Shown here: positions 5,229 to 5,732 of the stretch, one piece after another | Layout: each line of letters opens with the position of its first letter | How positions within the stretch are numbered: position 1 is the stretch's first letter | Assembly (NCBI GenBank): GCA_903922535.1 | Contig: CAIXUF010000212.1 | Coordinates: 1-5,732 of the forward strand | DNA from: Candidatus Hydrogenedentota bacterium | GTDB lineage: Bacteria; Hydrogenedentota; Hydrogenedentia; Hydrogenedentiales; CAITNO01 | DNA length: 5,732 bases | Direction: 5' to 3' | Notes under the pieces: generated by a model | What the model saw: only the letters and a program-made list of their open reading frames with translations | Databases searched by the model: none | What the model was told of the DNA's origin: nothing | Translations under genes and position numbers: made by a program

Positions 5229-5732
5229 ATGAGCAACACGGACACGGCACACCGGAATCAACTGGTCGCAATCGCACAGCGCGCCATGGCGGAACGCGGA
5301 CTCTTACCCGAATTCTCCCCCGCCGTTCTCGCCGAAACTGATCATATCGAAGCGGCGGCAGTTGAGACGGGTCCGGCCATCCGTGACCTGCGCCACCTCC
5401 TGTGGTGCTCCATCGACAACGATGACTCACTTGATCTGGACCAACTCACCTTCGCCGAGGCCCAAACGGACGGAGCGACGAAGATTTTTATCGCCATTGC
5501 CGATGTCGACGCGCTGGTGAAAACCGGATCCGCCACCGACGGCCATGCCGCTGAAAACACGATGTCCGTCTATACGGCGGCCACGATCTTTCCCATGCTG
5601 CCCGAAAAACTCTCGACCGGCCTGACATCGCTCAATGAAAAGGAGGAGCGTTTGGCCCTTGTCGTCGAGGCCGTCATCGCCGCCGACGGCACTGTCGCGG
5701 CATCTGACGTGTACCGCGCCACGGTCCTCAAT
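5229..5732 (+). CDS. RNB-domain exoribonuclease (RNase II/R family), 5' part only
   Basis: This is the first 168 codons of a 3'-to-5' exoribonuclease; the frame is open to the right edge. The RNB catalytic domain begins near residue 52 with DLRHLLWCSIDNDDSLDLDQL (53-73), followed by IFIAIADVDALV (86-97), FPMLPEKLSTGLTSLN (121-136) and RLALVVE (141-147), in the order seen in RNase II and RNase R. Asp63, Asp69 and Asp71 match the metal-binding aspartates corresponding to RNase II Asp201, Asp207 and Asp209; the fourth (Asp210) is Gln72. Only about 50 residues precede the RNB domain, so the usual N-terminal cold-shock domains are absent, as in the Deinococcus-type RNase II group as I recall it. 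The ATG at 5229-5231 follows GGGGAA (5217-5222). It diverges from the GH4 gene. Confidence 0.9.
   Translation, partial: MSNTDTAHRNQLVAIAQRAMAERGLLPEFSPAVLAETDHIEAAAVETGPAIRDLRHLLWCSIDNDDSLDLDQLTFAEAQTDGATKIFIAIADVDALVKTGSATDGHAAENTMSVYTAATIFPMLPEKLSTGLTSLNEKEERLALVVEAVIAADGTVAASDVYRATVLN

Noticed and set aside
5041..5430. 129-codon minus-strand frame across the divergent region
   Set aside because: It overlaps the ribonuclease start, both promoters' downstream parts and the inverted repeats, and its low-complexity Arg-rich product has no motifs.

Overview
This is a GC-rich bacterial window. It holds four complete or nearly complete genes on the minus strand and the start of one gene on the plus strand. 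The proteins are ordinary bacterial families. The mix (a GH4 phospho-glycosidase, a Gfo/Idh/MocA oxidoreductase, a Bacillus-type PurF with Fe-S cysteines, and a CSD-less RNB ribonuclease), together with GC-rich palindromic intergenic repeats, suggests a large-genome environmental heterotroph. A planctomycete-, lentisphaere- or hydrogenedentes-like lineage is a guess from general impression only, not something the sequence proves.

Layout, read along minus-strand transcription from right to left: a near-consensus sigma70-type promoter (5008-5037) drives a GH4 6-phospho-beta-glucosidase-like gene (3614-4897). After a 65-bp gap filled with three small hairpins comes purC (2655-3548). Two bases further is purF (1156-2652, GTG start, Shine-Dalgarno inside the end of purC). 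A 177-bp gap containing a GC-rich palindromic repeat and a weak candidate promoter leads to a Gfo/Idh/MocA oxidoreductase (67-978). That gene's 3' end runs into a 23-bp tandem repeat array reaching the left edge, and it seems to lack the family's usual C-terminal end.

On the plus strand, diverging from the GH4 gene across a 331-bp intergenic region, an RNB-domain (RNase II/R family) ribonuclease begins at 5229 and runs off the right edge. The divergent region holds opposing promoters, an 11-bp perfect inverted repeat overlapping a competing 7-bp hairpin, and a structured leader that may mask the ribonuclease ribosome binding site.

PurF catalyses the first committed step of purine synthesis and PurC a later step (SAICAR formation); the 2-bp spacing argues they are made together. 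The GH4 enzyme and the oxidoreductase look like sugar-metabolism genes placed on either side in the same direction. Whether all four share a transcript is inference. I found no convincing new defence, mobile or RNA system. The items most worth a second look are the tandem array at the truncated gene end, the Asp-to-Gln change in the RNB active-site motif, the long His/Asp-rich PurF propeptide, and the intergenic palindromes.
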